A program made the position numbers and the translations under genes. The notes under the pieces are model-generated. The model was not told the origin of the DNA, did not search any database, and saw only the letters and a list, made by a program, of their open reading frames with translations. 64,000 nt of DNA from PALSA-911 sp963743035 (GTDB lineage: Bacteria > Pseudomonadota > Alphaproteobacteria > Acetobacterales > Acetobacteraceae), in NCBI GenBank assembly GCA_963743035.1, contig CAVUOB010000004.1:310001-374000 (forward strand). The letters run 5' to 3'. The first letter of the stretch is position 1; each line of letters begins with the position of its first letter. Shown here one piece after another: positions 46,447-54,785 of this stretch.

Positions 46447-47733
46447 TCACGGCATTTCGGATACCCGCAGCACGCCGATATCCGCCACCAGGGCCCTGCC
46501 CTTGGTCTCCGGCCCGACCAGCAGGGCGCAGATGAAGCTGATCAGGCCGACCGTGGTTCCGACCAGCATCGGGATGGCAAACCCCATTTCGTAGGTGGTG
46601 GCGAAATACGCCAGCACCGGCGCCACCAGGCCGCCGAAGATCGCTCCCTGATGGTAGCAGAAGGCGCTTGCGGTCGCGCGCACCTCGGTCGGGAAGCGCT
46701 CCGACAGATAGCTCGGGTTCTGCCCGTAGATGCCCCCGCCGAACGCCCCCTGAAGGACGAAGCCGACCACGATCCAGCGCAGGTCGTGGCTCAACAGATA
46801 GATCGGGGTGATGAACAGCGCGATGACGGCCGGCACGATCATGGCCGGACGCCTTCCCCATTTATCCGCCACCAGGCCCCACACGCCGCTGCTGAGGAAA
46901 ACCACGAGATTGGCGATCATGATCGGCGTCGCGACCACCAGCGGCGACAGGTTCAGGTCCTTCTGCAGATGCGTCGCGAACAGCGCCCAGATCGAGTAGT
47001 AGACGACGAAACCGCTCGCCATCCACCAGCACGCCGTCAACGTGTTGCCGAGCATGTCACGCTTGAAGATGGCGAACAGCGGCGCGCGCACTTCCGCATG
47101 CTGCTCGCGCTGCAGGCGCCGGTTCTCGGTCCAGACCTCCGGCTCCTTGACGTAGTAGCGCACCCACACGACGACCAGCGCCGGGAGGATGCCGATCCAC
47201 AGCAGGCCGCGCCAGCCGATGGCGTTGTACAGCAGGCCGTAGGCGGCGGAGGACAGCAGGAAGCCGAGGCCCCAGGAACCTTGCAGGATCCCGCTCATGA
47301 ACCCGCGCGAGCGGATCGGCCAGGATTCCATCGCCAGCGCCGCGCCGGCCGGCCATTCCGCCCCCATGCCGATGCCGAGGATCGCACGGAAGAAGAACAG
47401 GAAGACGAAGGTCGGCGAGAAGCCGGCGATGAAGTTGCAGATCGAGTACCAGAGAATGGAGATCATCAGCGGCGCCTTGCGCCCCATCCGGTCCGCCATC
47501 CAGCCGGCCGATACCGCGCCGATCAGGCGCAGCCACAAGGTGATGGTGAACACCGCTGTCACCGCGGTCAGCGGCACGCCGAACTCCTGGGCGATCGGCA
47601 CCATGATCAGCAGGAAAATCGTGAAGTCGAAGGCATCCAGCGTCCAGCCGAGCCAGGCGGCGATGTAGGCGTACCATTGGTCCCGGGTGGGCTCCTTCCA
47701 CCAGGGAATCGCTGCGGGCACTGCAGTCGTCAT
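46447..47733 (-). CDS. MFS transporter, carboxylate/sialate:H+ symporter-like
   Basis: This 428-residue permease has 12 predicted membrane helices. MFS motifs are visible: AGWMADRMGRKAPLMIS, FFFRAILGIGMGAEWPAGAA and the half-repeat VWGLVADKWGRRPAMIVP, plus YLSERFPTEVRATASAFCYH. The N-terminal WLGWTLDAFDFTIFLL is typical of the lactate/sialate (SHS) and aromatic-acid groups. It probably imports an organic acid. It is divergent from a solute-binding protein gene across an A/T-rich spacer. Confidence 0.83.
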   Translation of the reverse strand: MTTAVPAAIPWWKEPTRDQWYAYIAAWLGWTLDAFDFTIFLLIMVPIAQEFGVPLTAVTAVFTITLWLRLIGAVSAGWMADRMGRKAPLMISILWYSICNFIAGFSPTFVFLFFFRAILGIGMGAEWPAGAALAMESWPIRSRGFMSGILQGSWGLGFLLSSAAYGLLYNAIGWRGLLWIGILPALVVVWVRYYVKEPEVWTENRRLQREQHAEVRAPLFAIFKRDMLGNTLTACWWMASGFVVYYSIWALFATHLQKDLNLSPLVVATPIMIANLVVFLSSGVWGLVADKWGRRPAMIVPAVIALFITPIYLLSHDLRWIVVGFVLQGAFGGGIYGQNPSYLSERFPTEVRATASAFCYHQGAIFGGLVAPVLAYFATTYEMGFAIPMLVGTTVGLISFICALLVGPETKGRALVADIGVLRVSEMP

Positions 47734-48033
47734 GACACGAAGCTCCCGGTTTTTTATATTGTGCACGGAACGTTTTATTGGCACCCCTGCGTCCGTTTCA
47801 GGGAACGGCAAATATAAACCGCTGCCCCCCCAAGGTTCAATCAATCGCGGGTAGTCAACCTGTAATCTTTTATCCATGTTTTTGTAATGTTTTGTTATGA
47901 TCTCCCCCGGCGCTGATCATTGCAGCCATGCCGTCGCGTCCGCGCACAGGCTCCGCGCGCCATGCTAGCTAGGCCGCAAGCAGCCTGGCAGCGCATCCGC
48001 GCGGCCCGGTAGAGAAGCAGGAGGAACGACAAG
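47734..48033. other. Divergent MFS/solute-binding-protein intergenic region
   Basis: This 300-bp gap is clearly richer in A and T than the rest of the window (for example tttttatattg near the MFS start and tttttgtaatgttttgtta near 47880-47900) and probably carries both promoters. A ribosome-binding sequence, AGGAGGAA, lies just before the binding-protein start. No coding sequence, tRNA or clear operator was recognised. Confidence 0.5.
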
Positions 48034-49263
48034 ATGACACTGACCCGCAGGGGCGTCCTGACCACAGCCGGCCTGGCGACGGCGCTGCCGTTCGCCCGGG
48101 CCCGCGCCCAAAGCCAGACCATCCGGATCGGCGTGCTGAACGATCAGTCCGGCACCTACCGCGACGATGGCGGCCCCACCGCGGTTGTCTGCGCCCGCCA
48201 GGCGCTGATCGATTTCGGCGTATCCGCCAAGGGCCTGAACGTGGAGGTGATCGCCGCCGACCACCAGAACAAGCCGGATATCGGCGCCACGATCGCCCGG
48301 CAATGGTTCGACCGGGACGGGGTGGACGTGATCCTCGATGTCCCCACCTCCTCCGTCGCGCTCGCCGTGAGCTCGATCTGCCGGGAGAAGAACAAGATCA
48401 TGCTGAACTCCGGCGGCGGCACGTCGGATCTCACCGGTCCGCAATGCAGCCCGAATACGGTCCATTGGACCTACGACACCTACATGCTGGCCAAATCCAC
48501 AGCCGGCAACATGGTCAAGAACGGCGGCGAGACCTGGTTCTTCATCGCCGCGGATTATGCCTTCGGCCAGGCGCTGCTGCGGGATGCGACCAAGATCGTC
48601 CAGCAATCCGGCGGCAAGGTGGTCGGCAGCGTCGCCTATCCGTTCCCCGACACGACCGATTTCTCCGCCCTGCTGGTGCAGGCCCAGGCTTCCGGCGCCA
48701 AGGTGCTCGGTCTCGCGAATGCCGGCGGCGACACGCATAACTGCATCAAGCAGGCGCGCGAATTCGGCATCGGCCAGAGCATGAAGATCGCCGCGCTACT
48801 GATGCAGAGCACGGTGGTGCATTCCCTCGGGCTCGAGGAGGCACAGGGCATGCGCTATTCGGAATCCTATTACTGGGACCTGAATGACCGCACCCGCGCG
48901 TTCAACGACCGGGTCAAGGGCAAGACGCCGAACGGCATCTGGCCGAACATGACGCAGGTCGGCAATTACGCGGCTACGCTGCATTACCTGAAGGCGGTGG
49001 CCGACATGGGCGTGCCGGCCGCCAAGGCGGATGGCCGCGCGGTGGTCGAGCGCATGAAGGCGATGCCGACCGACGACGATTGCTTCGGCCCGGGCCGCAT
49101 TCGCGAGGACGGGCGGAAGATCCACCCGACCTATCTGTTCGAGGCGAAGAAGCCGTCCGAAAGCAAGCAGCCCTGGGACGTCGCCAGGGTCGTTGCCACC
49201 ACCCCGGCCGAAGAGGCCTTCCGCCCGCTGAACGAGGGCGGCTGCCCGCTGGTGAAGAGCTGA
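48034..49263 (+). CDS. Branched-chain amino acid-type ABC transporter substrate-binding protein
   Basis: This 409-residue periplasmic protein of the Peripla_BP_6 group has a twin-arginine-like signal (MTLTRRGVLTTAGLATALPF, cleavage after RARA). Two-lobe pattern: IRIGVLNDQSGTYRDDGGPT, VEVIAADHQNKPDIGATIAR, CREKNKIMLNSGGGTSDLT and WFFIAADYAFGQALLRDA. No permease genes adjoin it, so it may serve a system encoded elsewhere. Such orphan proteins in this class often bind aromatic or other organic acids rather than amino acids. Confidence 0.87.
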   Translation: MTLTRRGVLTTAGLATALPFARARAQSQTIRIGVLNDQSGTYRDDGGPTAVVCARQALIDFGVSAKGLNVEVIAADHQNKPDIGATIARQWFDRDGVDVILDVPTSSVALAVSSICREKNKIMLNSGGGTSDLTGPQCSPNTVHWTYDTYMLAKSTAGNMVKNGGETWFFIAADYAFGQALLRDATKIVQQSGGKVVGSVAYPFPDTTDFSALLVQAQASGAKVLGLANAGGDTHNCIKQAREFGIGQSMKIAALLMQSTVVHSLGLEEAQGMRYSESYYWDLNDRTRAFNDRVKGKTPNGIWPNMTQVGNYAATLHYLKAVADMGVPAAKADGRAVVERMKAMPTDDDCFGPGRIREDGRKIHPTYLFEAKKPSESKQPWDVARVVATTPAEEAFRPLNEGGCPLVKS

Positions 49264-49533
49264 TCCAACGGACTTATGGGGTAACGTATCAGGCAAGGCC
49301 AAGGGGGCGCTGCCCCCTTGGAACCCCCGCCAGGGGATGGTCATCCCCTGGACCCCTCGGACTGGTTTGTCGAAGAGGGGGCACAACCGACGGAACGGTT
49401 GCAACCGCTACGACATGCCCCCTCTTCGACAAACCCCATCAAGGGATGCAAGGGACGACTGTCCCTTGCTGGGGGTCCAGGGGGCAAAGCCCCCTGGCCT
49501 TGCTCGCTATGTCCCCACAAAAGGCCGTTGAGG
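49264..49533. repeat. Large imperfect inverted repeat made of nested palindromes
   Basis: The whole gap between two convergent genes is one inverted repeat with arms of about 115 bp and a ~32-bp centre (49383-49414). Each arm runs from an AACGG..CTT..TGGGG edge, through AAGGCCA and a palindrome (GGGGGC..GCCCCC), to a second palindrome and TTTGTCGAAGAGGGGGCA. The arms differ at scattered bases. Each arm begins directly at a stop codon. It can fold as a long hairpin and probably ends transcription from both sides; it may also be a mobile palindromic repeat. No protein-coding content was seen. Confidence 0.75.
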
Positions 49534-49941
49534 TCAGTGCCCCGCCGGCATTTCGGCCAGTTCGATCAGGATATTGCCGGTCGATTCCGGATTGATGAAG
49601 GCGATGCGGCTGCCGCCATGTCCGGTCTTCGGCGTTTCGTCCAACAGCTTCACGCCCTTGGCGCGCAACTCGTCGAGCGCGGCGTCGATGTCTTCGACCT
49701 CGAAGCAGATGTGGAAGATGCTTTCGCCCTTGTCGCGGATCCATTGGCGGATGCCGAATTCCTCGGTCTTGCCTTCGAGGAATTCGAGGTAGGTCTCGCC
49801 GACCGGGTACATCGACAGCTTGGCCGAGGGCAGGTCTTCCTCGTATTCCTTCTTCAGGCCGAAGGCGTTCTCGAAGATCGCCATCGTCTTGTGCATTTCT
49901 GTGCAGGCGATGGCGATGTGCTCGATGCGTTTGATTTTCAC
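49534..49941 (-). CDS. VOC family protein, methylmalonyl-CoA epimerase-like
   Basis: This 135-residue vicinal-oxygen-chelate protein has two beta-alpha-beta-beta-beta units. The first contains the metal His in KIKRIEHIAIACTEMHKTMA; the second has IFHICFEVEDIDAALDELRA, and the C-terminus has the Glu in GNILIELAEMP. The pattern and length fit methylmalonyl-CoA epimerase, but lactoylglutathione lyase relatives are similar. It is the last gene downstream of an SDR on the minus strand (92-bp gap). Confidence 0.8.
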   Translation of the reverse strand: MKIKRIEHIAIACTEMHKTMAIFENAFGLKKEYEEDLPSAKLSMYPVGETYLEFLEGKTEEFGIRQWIRDKGESIFHICFEVEDIDAALDELRAKGVKLLDETPKTGHGGSRIAFINPESTGNILIELAEMPAGH

Positions 49942-50033
49942 GTAATCTCTCCCTTTGGCTGGCGCCGCGGAGCATGACCGTTGCCGGCAGGCGCAGCAAC
50001 CATGCTCCGGTTCCCTGTTCTGGCGGTATTGCC

Positions 50034-50789
50034 CTAGGAAATGGTGACGCCGCTGTCCACGCGGATGATGGAGCCGGTGGTGATCCGGCTTTCGTCGGAC
50101 GCCAGGTAGATGGCGGCATAGGCAACATCCATCGGCTCGCCGAGGCCGAGCAGATGGCTCTCGCCGATCTTCTTCACCGCGTCGTTGGCCCCCATCAGCG
50201 CGATCACCCGCGGCGACAGCGTGACCGACGGCGCGATGGCGTTCACCCGCACCTTCTGCGGCGCGTAGGACACCGCGAGCGAGCGCGTGATGGAGGCGAC
50301 GCCCCCTTTGGCGGCGGTGTAGGCATCGCGGCCGGGAAAGCCCATCAGCGCGACATTCGAGGCCATGTTGATGACCGAGCCGCCGCCGGCCTTGATGATT
50401 TCAGGAATGCCGAACCGGCAGCCGAGAAACGTGCCGAACAGATCGAGCTTGATCGCCCGCCAGAACTCCTCGAGCGGCACGTTGACCGCGGTGTCGTCGA
50501 TCTGGGTAGAGCCGCCGGCATTGTTGTAGAGCACGTTGATGGTGCCGTATTTCGCCGTCGCCTTCGCCAGACCTTCCTGCCAGCTATCGGGTTCGGTCAC
50601 GTCCATATGCAGCGCGATGGCGTCGCCGCCGGCGGCGATCGCCTGCTGCGCGGTTTCCTCCGCGCCGGCGAGGTTGATGTCGGTGATGATCACCTTGGCG
50701 TTTTCCCGCGCGAACAGCACCGCGGCGGCCCGCCCGATCCCCGATGCGCCACCCGTTATGAAAGCGATTTTGCCGTCCAGCCGTGCCAT
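50034..50789 (-). CDS. Short-chain dehydrogenase/reductase
   Basis: This 251-residue classical SDR has the cofactor motif TGGASGIGRAAAVLF, the acidic DI after the second strand (favouring NAD), NNAGG, Ser in NMASNVALMG, catalytic YTAAKGG and a tail IRVDSGVTIS. It oxidises or reduces an alcohol or ketone of unknown identity. The minus-strand neighbours are substrate-binding proteins upstream, separated by an intrinsic terminator, and a VOC protein downstream. Confidence 0.87.
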   Translation of the reverse strand: MARLDGKIAFITGGASGIGRAAAVLFARENAKVIITDINLAGAEETAQQAIAAGGDAIALHMDVTEPDSWQEGLAKATAKYGTINVLYNNAGGSTQIDDTAVNVPLEEFWRAIKLDLFGTFLGCRFGIPEIIKAGGGSVINMASNVALMGFPGRDAYTAAKGGVASITRSLAVSYAPQKVRVNAIAPSVTLSPRVIALMGANDAVKKIGESHLLGLGEPMDVAYAAIYLASDESRITTGSIIRVDSGVTIS

Positions 50790-50859
50790 GTAGTCCCTCC
50801 TGATGGAGCAGGACCGGTGCGGCCTGCTGCCGTGAACCGATAACCTGCCCGCTCAAACA

Positions 50860-50908
50860 AAAAACCTAGAACCTGGTCCGCAATTCCGCATCGCCGACCA
50901 GGTTCCAG
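50860..50908 (-). terminator. Rho-independent terminator after the binding-protein array
   Basis: A 10-bp inverted repeat (GAACCTGGTC at 50869-50878, GACCAGGTTC at 50896-50905) with a 17-nt loop is followed on the minus strand by TAGGTTTTTTG. It lies 111 bp past the stop of the last solute-binding protein gene and would end that transcript. Confidence 0.75.
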
Positions 50909-51018
50909 GGCGGCGGAACTATGCCGCAGCCGGCGTCTTCGGCAAAGCCGGAAGGGCGGGAGGCAGCGATTTTTCCGGCCAACGCCAGGGAAGCCGGCGG
51001 CCCCCGCGCGACGGGCGT

Positions 51019-52194
51019 TCAGTAGGCCAGCGGCGTATCATATACTGGCACCCATCTGCCGCCGCGCACCTGTGCGAGAAACGACTCGTTCGATCCCTGG
51101 TGGCGCGCCGGCCCGAAGGACATCTTCGGCGAGCCGAAGATGTCCTGGTATCCCTTGATCCGCTCCATGCCGGCGATGAAGCTGTCGGTGGTCAGATCTC
51201 GCCCGGCGTTCTGCAATGCGAGGATGACCAGCTCCGCCCCGGTCTCCCCGACCTGGGCCGCGAAGTTCGGGTCCTTGCCGAAGCGCGCCTTGAATTGGGC
51301 GGCCCAGTTCTGCACCGCCGGCGCGGCTTCCTCGGCGTTGACGAACAGGATCGGGGTCATCGCGTACAGCCCCTCGTTGCCGCCGCCGACGACCTCCGCC
51401 ACGGCGTTGTCATAGATCGCGGCCTGGCCGAGCATGTCCACCTTCCAGCCGATCTTGTTCACGGCGCCGACGATCTGGTTGGTGTCGCGCACGATGGTGC
51501 CGAGCAGGATCAGGTCGCAATTGGCGTCATGCAGCTTGGCGACAGAAGCGGAGAAATCGGCGTCGGTCGGCTTGTGCGTGGTCTCCGCGACGGTGCTGAT
51601 GCCCATCGCCTTCATTTGCTCCCAGGCGCCGCTCATCAGGTCCTTGCCGAAATCGGTGTCCTGATACATCGCGCAGAGCCGCTGCTTGCCTTTCTTCTCG
51701 ACGAAATACTTCACGCCCGAGCGCATCTGGTCGTAGTAGGACGAAGCCAGGCCGAATTTCAGATGATGGAACGGCTCGTACATCGAGCGTGCGGAGGTCA
51801 GCGGGAAGACGTTCGGCACGCCCTTTTCCAACTGGTCGGGCATGGTGGCGTTGTTCATCGGCGTGCCGCCATTGGCCACCATCAGGAACACGTTGTCGCG
51901 GTTGATCAGCTTGTTCGCGGCCTGGATCGAGCGCGGGATCTGGTACTGGTTGTCTTCGGTGATATAGCGGATCTTGCGGCCGTTGATGCCGCCTTTCGCA
52001 TTGATATCGTCGAACGCCATGCGCCAGGCATTGTTGTTGTTGACCCCCCACATCGCGGTGACGCCGGACAGGTCGGTATAGGTGCCGATGACGATTTCCG
52101 TGTCGGTGACGCCACGAACCGGCTCCGCCGCGGCGGCAGCCACGGCCCCGCCGAGCGCGAACGCGCCCAGCGCAGCCAGGATGACCTTGCGCAT
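51019..52194 (-). CDS. ABC transporter substrate-binding protein, LIV type (paralogue 1 of 3)
   Basis: This 391-residue periplasmic binding protein has a Sec signal peptide (VILAALGAFALGGAVAAAAA). The conserved core is TDTEIVIGTYTDLSGVTAMW, INGRKIRYITEDNQYQIPRS, IQAANKLINRDNVFLMVAN and CAMYQDTDFGKDLMSGAWEQ. It is very similar along its length to the next two upstream genes, pointing to tandem duplication. The start was chosen after a GCGGGAG-type site; the longer open frame lacks a signal peptide. It belongs with the livHMGF genes upstream. Confidence 0.88.
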   Translation of the reverse strand: MRKVILAALGAFALGGAVAAAAAEPVRGVTDTEIVIGTYTDLSGVTAMWGVNNNNAWRMAFDDINAKGGINGRKIRYITEDNQYQIPRSIQAANKLINRDNVFLMVANGGTPMNNATMPDQLEKGVPNVFPLTSARSMYEPFHHLKFGLASSYYDQMRSGVKYFVEKKGKQRLCAMYQDTDFGKDLMSGAWEQMKAMGISTVAETTHKPTDADFSASVAKLHDANCDLILLGTIVRDTNQIVGAVNKIGWKVDMLGQAAIYDNAVAEVVGGGNEGLYAMTPILFVNAEEAAPAVQNWAAQFKARFGKDPNFAAQVGETGAELVILALQNAGRDLTTDSFIAGMERIKGYQDIFGSPKMSFGPARHQGSNESFLAQVRGGRWVPVYDTPLAY

Positions 52195-52300
52195 CTCCCG
52201 CTTCTCCTCCCGGGCGGGCCGGCCTGCGGCGGTATGCCGCCATTTTCTTCTTTGTGCCGGTCCGCGCGGCGGCAGACTATACGATTCCATAACGGACGAA

Positions 52301-52330
52301 GCCGTGGGTCACGGAATCGTGACCCACGGC
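52301..52330. repeat. Perfect 13-bp stem-loop between two binding-protein genes
   Basis: GCCGTGGGTCACG and its exact complement flank a 4-nt loop (GAAT). There is no T-run, so it is more likely an mRNA 3'-end stabiliser or partial processing site behind the middle paralogue than a simple terminator. It could tune relative amounts of the tandem binding proteins. Confidence 0.65.
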
Positions 52331-52361
52331 TCGGGCAGTGAATTCCAGGCGCAGACCGGCT

Positions 52362-53528
52362 TCAGTAGCCGATCGTATCCTTCTCGACCTGCACGAACTT
52401 GCCGCCCTTGACCTGCAACAGGAAAGACTCGCTCGCCCCCTGGTGCTTGGCCGGGCCGAAGGTGATCGTCGGCGAGCCGAAGATGTCGTGGTAGTCCTTG
52501 ATCTTCTCCATGCCCGCAATGAAGCTGTCCACCGTCAGGTCCTTGCCGGCATTCTGCAATCCCTGGATCAGCAACTGCGCGCCGGTGTAGCCGATCTGCG
52601 CCGCGGGGTTCGGATCCTTGCCGTACAGGGCATGGTATTTCTTGATGAACTCCTGCACCGCCGGACGCTTGTCGTCGGGATCGACCAGCACGAAGGACGT
52701 CACGGCGTAGAAGCCCTCGCTGGCCCCGCCCGGCATCTCCGCGACCGCCGTGTCATAGGCAGCGACCTGGCCGACGATGTCCACGTCCCAGCCCGATTTG
52801 CGGATGGCGGAGATCAGCTGGTTGGTGTCGCGCACGATCGTGCCGACGAACACGACATCGCATTTGGCGTCACGCAGCTTGGCGACCGAGGCGGAGAAAT
52901 CGGTGTCGGTCGGCTTGTGCGTGGTCTCCGCGACGAGCTTCACCTCCATCGCCTTGGTCTGGTCCCAGACGCCGCTCATCAGGTCCTTGCCGAAATCGGT
53001 ATCCTGATAGGCGGCGCAGAGGTTCTTCTTGCCCCGTTTGTCCACGAAGTATTTCACGCCGGCGCGCATCTGGTCGTAGTACGACGACAGCAGGCCGAAT
53101 TTCAGGTGGTGGAACGGCTCGTACATCGACCGCGCCGAGGTCAGCGGAAAGATGTTCGGCACGCCTTTTTCGAGCTGCTCCGGCAGCACCGCATTGTTCA
53201 TCGGCGTGCCGCCATTGGCCACCAGCAGGAACACGTTGTCGCGGTTGATCAACTTGTTGGCGGCCTGGATCGAGCGCGGGATCTGATACTGGTTGTCCTC
53301 GAGGACGTATTTGATCTTGCGCCCGTTGATGCCGCCCTTGGCGTTCACTTCGTCGAAGGCCATGCGATAGGCGTTGGAGTTGTTGACCCCCCAGGCCACC
53401 GTCACGCCGGACAGATCGGTATAGGTGCCGATGGTGATCTCGCTATCGCTGACGCCGCGCACGGCGGCGGCCGAGGCCCCCATGGTGAAGGCTACCGTCG
53501 CCACGGCGGCCAAGAGGAATTGACGCAT
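52362..53528 (-). CDS. ABC transporter substrate-binding protein, LIV type (paralogue 2 of 3)
   Basis: This 388-residue protein has a signal peptide (FLLAAVATVAFTMGASAAAV). The same segments as its neighbours are present: SDSEITIGTYTDLSGVTVAW, INGRKIKYVLEDNQYQIPRS, MYEPFHHLKFGLLSSYYDQM and CAAYQDTDFGKDLMSG. It differs mainly in the second lobe (FVLVDPDDKRPAVQEFIKKY), which may shift ligand preference. It lies 167 bp upstream of paralogue 1 with a strong hairpin between, and 36 bp downstream of paralogue 3. Confidence 0.88.
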   Translation of the reverse strand: MRQFLLAAVATVAFTMGASAAAVRGVSDSEITIGTYTDLSGVTVAWGVNNSNAYRMAFDEVNAKGGINGRKIKYVLEDNQYQIPRSIQAANKLINRDNVFLLVANGGTPMNNAVLPEQLEKGVPNIFPLTSARSMYEPFHHLKFGLLSSYYDQMRAGVKYFVDKRGKKNLCAAYQDTDFGKDLMSGVWDQTKAMEVKLVAETTHKPTDTDFSASVAKLRDAKCDVVFVGTIVRDTNQLISAIRKSGWDVDIVGQVAAYDTAVAEMPGGASEGFYAVTSFVLVDPDDKRPAVQEFIKKYHALYGKDPNPAAQIGYTGAQLLIQGLQNAGKDLTVDSFIAGMEKIKDYHDIFGSPTITFGPAKHQGASESFLLQVKGGKFVQVEKDTIGY

Positions 53529-53564
53529 TCTGGAACTACTCCTTGGTTGATTATGCAGTATGGC

Positions 53565-54737
53565 TCAGTAGCCGATCGCCGCCGGCAGCACCGATGTCCA
53601 GCGCCCGCCCTTCACCTGCACCAGGAACGCCTTGCTGGAGCCATGGTGCTGGCCGGGGCCGAAACTGTATTCGGGGGAGCCGAAGATGTCCTGGTAGTCG
53701 TGGATCTTTTCCATCCCGGCGACGAAGCTGTCGACGGTCAGGTCCCTGCCCGCGTTCTGCAGGCCGAGGATCGTCATCTGCGCCGCGGTCCAGCCCACTT
53801 CGGCGGCGAAGTTCGGGTCCTTGTTGTAGGCGGCCTTGTATTTCTTCACAAAGTCCTGCACCGCCGGGCGCGGATCGTCGGGGTTGGCGAACAGCGACGG
53901 CGTCATGGCGTAGACCCCCTCGGTGATGCCGCCGGGAACCTCGGCCACGGCGCTGTCATAGATCGCGCTCTGGCCCATGATGTCGACATTCCAGCCGATC
54001 TTGCGGATCGCGGCGACGATCTGGTTGGTGTCGCGCACGATGGTGCCGACCAGGACCAGGTCGCAATTGGCGTCACGCAGCTTCGCCACCGAGGCGCTGA
54101 AATCCGCGTCCGTGGGCTTGTGCGTGGTTTCCGCGACCAGCTTCAGCTCCATTGCCTTGGTCTGGTCCCAGACGCCGTTCATGATGTCGCGGCCGAAATC
54201 GGTGTCCTGGTACATCGCGCAGAGCGATTTCTTGCCCTTCTGCTCGACGAAGTATTTCACCCCTGCCCGCATCTGGTCGTAATAGGACGCGAACTGGCCG
54301 AATTTCAGCTTGTGGTACGGCTCGTACATGGACCGCGCGGCGGTCAGCGGAAACACATTGGGCACGCCCTTTTCCAGCTGATCGGGCAGCACCGCGTTGT
54401 TCATCGGCGTGCCGTCATTGCCGACCATGATGAACACGCCATCGAGGTTGATCAGCTTGTTGGCGGCCTGGATCGAGCGGGGGACCTGGTACTGGTTGTC
54501 CTCGGTGATGAAACGGATCTGGCGGCCGTTGATGCCGCCCTTCGCATTGGCCTCCTGGAAGGCCAGGCGCCACGCATTGTTGTTGTTCACGCCCCAGACC
54601 GCGGTGACGCCGGAGAGGTCGGTGTAGGAACCGATGACGATCTCGGTGTCGGTGACGCCGCGCACCGGATCGGCGGCGAGCGCGGTGCCGGTCAGCACGG
54701 CCAAGGCGGCGGCTGCCGGAAGCAAGTGACGCATCAT
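53565..54737 (-). CDS. ABC transporter substrate-binding protein, LIV type (paralogue 3 of 3)
   Basis: This 390-residue member has a signal peptide (LLPAAAALAVLTGTALAADP). Core motifs match the others: TDTEIVIGSYTDLSGVTAVW, INGRQIRFITEDNQYQVPRS, MYEPYHKLKFGQFASYYDQM and CAMYQDTDFGRDIMNGVWDQ. A GGAGG site lies just before a double ATG; the first is used. It follows the acyl-CoA synthetase gene by 48 bp, so it is probably the first of the three to be transcribed behind the liv operon. Confidence 0.88.
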   Translation of the reverse strand: MMRHLLPAAAALAVLTGTALAADPVRGVTDTEIVIGSYTDLSGVTAVWGVNNNNAWRLAFQEANAKGGINGRQIRFITEDNQYQVPRSIQAANKLINLDGVFIMVGNDGTPMNNAVLPDQLEKGVPNVFPLTAARSMYEPYHKLKFGQFASYYDQMRAGVKYFVEQKGKKSLCAMYQDTDFGRDIMNGVWDQTKAMELKLVAETTHKPTDADFSASVAKLRDANCDLVLVGTIVRDTNQIVAAIRKIGWNVDIMGQSAIYDSAVAEVPGGITEGVYAMTPSLFANPDDPRPAVQDFVKKYKAAYNKDPNFAAEVGWTAAQMTILGLQNAGRDLTVDSFVAGMEKIHDYQDIFGSPEYSFGPGQHHGSSKAFLVQVKGGRWTSVLPAAIGY

Positions 54738-54785
54738 GCCTTCCTCCCTCGCGCCGTGTTGCGTGCATGCCACCAGGCCCCGGCG

